Assembly: GCA_037074765.1 (NCBI GenBank)
Contig: JBAMDO010000011.1
Location: forward strand, 1-64,000
Length of the DNA stretch: 64,000 nt
Source: Mansonella perstans
Taxonomy: Eukaryota > Nematoda > Chromadorea > Rhabditida > Onchocercidae
Direction: 5' to 3'
The translations under genes and the position numbers were made by a program. Each line of letters begins with the position of its first letter. Position 1 is the first letter of the stretch. The notes under the pieces were generated by a model, which worked only from the letters and a program-made list of their open reading frames with translations, was not told the DNA's origin and searched no databases. Of this stretch, positions 58,701 through 64,000 are shown piece after piece.

Positions 58701-61327
58701 ACGGAGTTGCGAATGGCTCCCATAATAAGTGATGGCACTGCACATTGCATCATGGTCTGGTTCAGGTTCGTTAACTTCTTCGAGTACATTGGACGTTTAC
58801 TGAAAATGCCGTTCAATTTTGATAAAGTATTTCCAGCAATTAAAATTACAACTGGAACTTCTTAATTATATTTGGAACTTTTTAAGGGCGTAGTAGGAAA
58901 GTCGGAGGAAGCGGTGGAGAGAAAGGATTATCATTTATTTGAATAGGCTTTAGATCACATTGACTTATAAATTTCCAAGTCTTTAGCTATACTTCCCTTC
59001 AGAATTATTCGCTATTAGCCTACACCTCAAAGTGAAATTTTCGTTGTCGAGTAAAATCCTAAATCTTTTTAAGCTGCGTGTTGTTTCCTGGGGCACCAAT
59101 TCTTGATACGAATCCGGAAACAAGCGGTTGTTGGCAGCAAGCATTATATCCATTACCAAAACCAATAAATGTACATCGCGGCAGCATCTGTACATTGAAG
59201 GTTAAGGCTTATAAGGATCAATTGCTATGTGCTCTTAGAGATATTGTCGTTCCGGAAAATCCTGAAGTTGCTGGAAATGCAGGACAACCATGCAGTAGCA
59301 ATTATTACAACAGCGCATCGTACAAAGAGAAGAATGTAGAACAAACGTTAGAAGTTGAGAAGGATGAAAGCTGTACGCTGCCATCGAAACGAAGCAAGCA
59401 TGATAGCGATACAGCTACCAGCATGATAATTAATTACAAGAATTATGCATCACTGGATTCTATTATTGTCCTACCCAATACCGAGTTCGCATTGATGAAT
59501 GACAACCATTTGATAAATTTTTTCAAGTGCAGCTTGGCTGATTTCCAACGACGAGAAGAAATGTTAAATCGGGATCGGAATTTCTACATCCTTGATATGA
59601 CTAATTTGGGTGCACTGTCAATAGCTTTGGTGAATGCATTTCCGGGAATGCAATTTAGTTGTTATAACAACGATGCTCTTAGATTGGTTCATCTTTTCTC
59701 TCGTTATTTTCACAACTTTGGCGTATTTCCGGACAATCAAGGTTAGTTGTATCTTTTTTTTCCAATTTTAATCACCGTTTTATTGGATTTTTAACTCTTT
59801 AAAAGGAAACGCTGCATTTAAGCTCAATAGCTTCGCTTCTTGACAGCTTATTTCCTTGGAGTTAATATTTCAAATTATGATACTGAATAATTGAATAGTC
59901 TTATCAATTCTAGTGACTTAAAAGATTTTATTTTAAAGGCGTTATTGAATTGTGTACTCATCACTTGCCTTTATGTTATTACAGGCGATTTCGCTGGTTT
60001 TTCTGTTTTCCTACATACAAATGAATTAGGGGTAGTGAAGGTGAAACTGGAAATCTTAGAATCTTATTCATTTTAAGAACTGTTAATTTTCAAGAAACCC
60101 TTGCACCACTCTTTTCAGGTTTGTTTCAGATTCTCTCTTGATAGATGGAAGTACAACTGAGAATGGTTCAGTTATATCATCCAAACCACCTCCTACTTAT
60201 TTTGAGGTAATTTTTTTTTGAAAAAAATTGTCTTGCCTTACGATTCACATTTCTATCACTTTTCTCCATCATTGTTTTTTTTGTAGGACGCAGAATGTTC
60301 GGATGCACTACTATGTTGGCCTGTTAGTTCTCATGGGTTTCTTATGGAAACATCACTGAATCGCATATTCAGCTTCCGACTTTCTAATGGGGAAGCGCAA
60401 ATTATTCCATCGAAGATTTCAGTTATGGCTCAAATCGTAAACTGTCCTGATATTATAAAGCGATCTAAACCATGTCCTTCGGCATATCAAGGAGTTGATC
60501 TCTCAGCAATCAATGATCTCGCCATTTCATTTTATTATGACATTGAGGTATTGGCTTCTCTTTTCATGTTGCACATTTCTGTTTTGAAATTTCGTCATTT
60601 TTCTTAATCTGTTCTGGGGAGTTTATGAAAAGGAGAACCTTCATTTTTGAAATGTTACTATTTTAAGGCCAAATACTGGCCTTATCAACTCGAATATATT
60701 CTGGTTTATTTCAGCCTTCTGTTTTGAAGCATGAAGTGTTTTCCAGTCCATTTGAACTCATGGCCTTTCGATTTGATAAGGTTCAAATTTTTCTATCTGC
60801 TCAAATACGCTTTATTTATAGGCAATTATATTGTTAATGGCATTCCAAGATAGTTTTATTACTTGTAATTAGGCAAGATCATCTAATTTCTTAAACCAGC
60901 CGCCTTTGTAGTAATTTTCCCTTCTCGTTGATTAATCGACAGGTGTGTTACTTAACATTTGATGAGATGAGCTTCGGAATGTTAACTGAAGCCATGAATA
61001 ACATTATTCTGATTATTTGTTTGGCGGATTCTACATCTGTTAATTTCTTTACAGCCAATGCCAGTAAATCTATCGGAAATGCCGGAATTTATTTGTCTTA
61101 CTGATGTAGCATCGGAAGCGATTATTAATGCAGATGGTATAGCCGAAGGCTTACTGTTCTGGTTTGATGTTGAGAGTGGCAAGCAGTTGTACAGTACTCG
61201 TTCTTCTAATACCCTTGCTCACTGTGCCTTATATTTATTTGACGAGAGTCGTAAGGTTTTCAAAAATGATCGTATCTCCATCAAATCTTCTAGTTATCAT
61301 GGTAATTTGGCCTTTGAAATCCTGTAA
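55788..61327 (+). CDS. PRMT9: Protein arginine N-methyltransferase 9 (PRMT9)
   Basis: Exons: 55788-56058, 56697-56802, 57250-57399, 57757-57889, 58068-58187, 58268-58373, 58546-58765, 59074-59741, 59985-60040, 60119-60206, 60287-60547, 60715-60780, 61055-61327, about 839 residues. PRMT9 symmetrically dimethylates arginine in the splicing factor SF3B2. The layout fits: an N-terminal TPR-like helical region (ARHAAALKNYDDAARFY), then catalytic domain 1 with WHWAMLNDAKRNAAY, motif I VFDIGTGTGLL, CCEVDLNMCDIA, the double-E loop TETMDCGLLGEG, and CIMVWF; then a degenerate second domain (FYILDMTNLGALSIALVNAF, LLCWPVSSHGFL). Start is 6 nt after an acceptor (tttcag). The region around 59270-59420 is a low-complexity insertion. 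The join 60040 to 60119 does not keep frame with canonical sites (see findings). AATAAA at 61478-61483 is the probable poly(A) signal. Confidence 0.87.
56892..56944. repeat. 28-bp direct duplication in PRMT9 intron 2
   Basis: The sequence acgaatacgtatcggatcag occurs twice in tandem with a 28-bp period, followed by gtcat. A second, 60-bp-period duplication (57104-57155 and 57164-57215) is in the same intron. Confidence 0.85.
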
Positions 61328-63012
61328 TGTGATAAAAACATCCAATCTTTTATGAGCATTCTAAATTCCTCTTAATTGTAATCACTTCTAAAATATTTTT
61401 GTCTTGGTTAAAGATTGTTCCTTAAAAGTTGTTTCCTTCTCATAAATCAGTATACATGATTATGAAATTCGAATTTGAATAAAGGATATATATTATAATC
61501 ACTTATTGTATTGCTAACTTTCCATGTTTCAAGTACCCCAAAAAATTATTGAATGGTCATGCTTGCCTACAGAAAATTAATTTAGAACACTGATCAGTTT
61601 GTTCAGAACTTAATTCAAAAAACTGAGACACAATAGCAAGTTGCAGCGTCAACTGTATCGCGAGATCTGTCGTGAAAACAGGCAATTTTCAATAAATGCG
61701 TGATCTGTCTGATTGATATTGGCAATCAATGTCATTAATAAGCAATAAATTTTAATTCCAAAAGATTTGGAAAAAAGAAAATTAGATCAGATTAGATTTG
61801 AAAGATATGAAAAATAAATTAAGAAAATAACAGTTATGGTCAAAATGCGTAATTTCGTAGAATAACAATATAACTAATCCTTGATGTAATATTATTAAAA
61901 TAGTAAATCATTTAAAAGATTCGAATTTTGATGATAAGTATTGCTATGTTTTAATTACCCATTCAATTTCCTGAAAGTTCGCCTCAATTAGAAGCTACAT
62001 ACTTACTGTAATATATCGTCCTTTTCTGGTTCAGTAATATGAATAAAACGAAAAGAAGTTAGATGATTTGACACGTTGTAGATTTTGATTTTGAAAATAA
62101 TCAATAGCTAGCATTTTAATTTGTTGAAAGCAAAATAGTATTTTTGTTTTGAAATCAATTGATCATCTTACATCACAATTACAAGATATGATTATTTAAT
62201 GGGAACCTATTAGTTTTTCTGCAAAAAAAGTCTAAAGATACCAGTTTTTGACTGCTGCACTGATTATGATCTTGATATTAGAGTACATTGACGGGATCTC
62301 CTGGATGTGAAAAAAATGTCACAGCTAAAAAAAGAAATTTTACAGATATGACAATCAGATGATTCTGGTATGGTAAGAAATACCCGCATGTCCATTATTG
62401 CATTTTTTATTCTCCCTTTTTATTCACTTTAAAATGACTGAAATAGATTCAGATGTGACATTTCATATCAAGATGATGTTTGAAATAGATTCAGATACGA
62501 CATTTCATATCAAGATGATCTTTGAAATAGATTCAGATGCGACATTTCATATCAATATGATGAATAGTTCATCCGAGAATGGAAACTCTCCATTTGATAT
62601 TCTAAATTTCTTTTCCACTTTGTTCATTTAATATTTTCTGATGGTAAGATGTTCGTTCGCTTATTTAAGATATACTTACTCTAATTGATAGAATTATTGA
62701 AGAATAAGTTAGTCATAGGATGGAATGATCACTTGCTTTGATCATTTACTTGATCCATTTGTTGTCATCAATATTGGTCAAATTATCGATAATTATCAAC
62801 ATTTAAATTATGGACCGAATGACACACTTGAGTTTTTGAGACATTACCATGACCATATTTTACTGTCAAATGCATTGTCACGGTAATATCACGAACGACA
62901 AATAGCTTAATGGTTTGAATCAAGAATATTTTTGTGAACAAATTATGCTTCAAATTTTAGAATTTCAATTTCTTTAACTTAAAAATCTCAGTATTTCAAT
63001 ATATTTTCATCA
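61328..63012. other. Intergenic, with one in-frame repeat
   Basis: PRMT9 3' UTR to about 61500, then AT-rich sequence. Apart from the 42-bp tandem repeat at 62440-62562, no gene is supported. Confidence 0.5.
62440..62562 (+). repeat. 42-bp (14-codon) tandem repeat, three copies
   Basis: Units start at 62440, 62482 and 62524. The plus-strand frame (62398-62631) reads through all three as EIDSDxTFHIKM with x being Val, Thr, Ala. There are no splice partners and no known family, so it may be a non-coding minisatellite whose period happens to be divisible by three. Confidence 0.8.
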
Positions 63013-63321
63013 TTATCCGATCCTAATAGAAATGATTTGTGATAAATGATCGCTGCTTGTCTGACGTTTTAGACATCGTTTGAAATTAATTGAAATATAC
63101 AACTGCCATAAATTGAACAATCCAAAAGTTGTCGTTAAAATGATTATTGCTGTACATTGCACGAAATATAATGGTGTTACCTTTGTGTAAGGTGCTGCAA
63201 AAATTAAATTGCAAATCGTAAGTTTATCTGTGACATTCTGTGACACTCCTTTCAGTATTTCATTATAATTAAAGTTGTTAACTATCTCAGTTTCAAAATT
63301 CCTAATATAGCAATTGAATTC
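63013..63321 (-). CDS. Possible terminal exon of a single-pass membrane protein
   Basis: Minus-strand open frame of about 103 codons ending at a stop at 63013, with no upstream Met. It shows an Asn-rich segment with an NVT glycosylation-type site, then a clear hydrophobic segment (AIIILTTTFGLF), then a basic stretch (NFKRCLKRQ), the order of a type I membrane-protein end. An in-frame acceptor-like site (tttttgcag) also exists inside it, so the exon may begin there (63195). No partner exon could be phased, and no family is recognised. It could be chance. Confidence 0.25.
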   Translation of the reverse strand, partial: EFNCYIRNFETEIVNNFNYNEILKGVSQNVTDKLTICNLIFAAPYTKVTPLYFVQCTAIIILTTTFGLFNLWQLYISINFKRCLKRQTSSDHLSQIISIRIG

Positions 63322-64000
63322 TTACTTCATGACGTGTCATTAATAAAACATAAAATTCAAAAAAGATTAAACTGAAGAACTGGAACTTTTTCAATTATTA
63401 GATGGAGTGTCAGACTTTGCTGAAATAGTATTCTCACTCAAGTTCTGCAACAAAAAAGTTCAGATGTTATCTTCAATATTTTCAGCTTTCATAGACTGTA
63501 AAATAAAGCAAAATTAATTTCGCATGATTGAAGAAATGACCCAGTTCGGCTAAATAAAAAGGATGCATGGCATTTGAACTTTTTTCTTGTTCCTAAATTA
63601 TAAAATCAAAATCAGATCAACATTTAGCATCTGATCTGCTGCTAATCGATTACACTTAATTTTTTAATTTTGTATTTCAAAAGATGGTTATTCATATTTT
63701 ACACATCTCAACTAACGATCTTATTTGTTATTTAATAACTCGTTGCACTGGAAACAATAAGTGAGGGCAGTGTCTGAATTAGTTAATACGCTACTGATTT
63801 ACCTTCATGTCAACATTGCAGGAACTCTAAATTCGTTCCTATCGCAAGTATTCAAAATTTTTTCCCTTTTTAAAAAGGTTGCAATTGAAAAACTTACTGT
63901 CGAACATCCAATTTAGAACCATAATAATATAATTTGGTTTGAAAATAAATAAATACATGAAGAAAAGATTGAAATACAGCGTAAGAATTACATGAAAACA
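63322..64000. other. Right edge, no gene seen
   Basis: AT-rich sequence without a supported exon. A short minus-strand segment near 63303-63345 (hydrophobic, flanked by acceptor- and donor-like sites) could be an exon of a gene running in from the right, but its phase does not match the frame at 63013-63321. Confidence 0.35.

Overview
The window is eukaryotic nuclear DNA from an animal, most likely a parasitic nematode of the spirurid/filarial kind (inference). The sequence is AT-rich, with small exons split by introns of about 80 to 1300 bp, GT-AG boundaries with T-rich acceptors, and a splice-acceptor-like site 6 to 15 nt upstream of most start codons, as expected where spliced leaders are added in trans. 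No bacterial operon features, transposase, virus, CRISPR array or clear tRNA/rRNA gene was seen. The protein families named here are judged from recalled family motifs; no database search was run.

I rebuilt eleven protein genes exon by exon, checking reading phase at each junction. Left part: a PRA1-family membrane protein (minus, 1472-2831); about 6.4 kb of apparently gene-free DNA with short tandem repeats; a phosphoglycolate/4-nitrophenyl phosphatase of the HAD superfamily (minus, 9252-11066); head to head with it the recombination motor RAD54 (plus, 12953-20831); 3.4 kb rich in tandem repeats and a GT microsatellite; then the exon-junction-complex protein Acinus (plus, 24189-29418).

Middle: three minus-strand genes, namely a START lipid-transfer protein (31537-33053), a divergent U2AF small-subunit protein (34740-36414, first exon not found) and Integrator subunit 13/Asunder (38848-43728). 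Right: four plus-strand genes in a row, namely a NuSAP-like spindle protein (44505-47332), mitochondrial carnitine palmitoyltransferase 2 (48077-52585), complex I assembly factor NDUFAF3 (53297-54534) and arginine methyltransferase PRMT9 (55788-61327). The last 2.7 kb is mostly non-coding, with one possible minus-strand membrane-protein exon.

Several genes share RNA-processing roles (Acinus, U2AF35-like, INTS13, PRMT9) and two are mitochondrial neighbours (CPT2, NDUFAF3), but I see no proof of a dedicated system. The most unusual signals are a triplicated splice acceptor before the NuSAP-like gene, three GC-AG introns forced by reading frame, a pair of hairpin elements in neighbouring RAD54 introns, a 14-codon tandem repeat near 62.5 kb, and two junctions (INTS13, PRMT9) where canonical splicing does not keep the frame cleanly.
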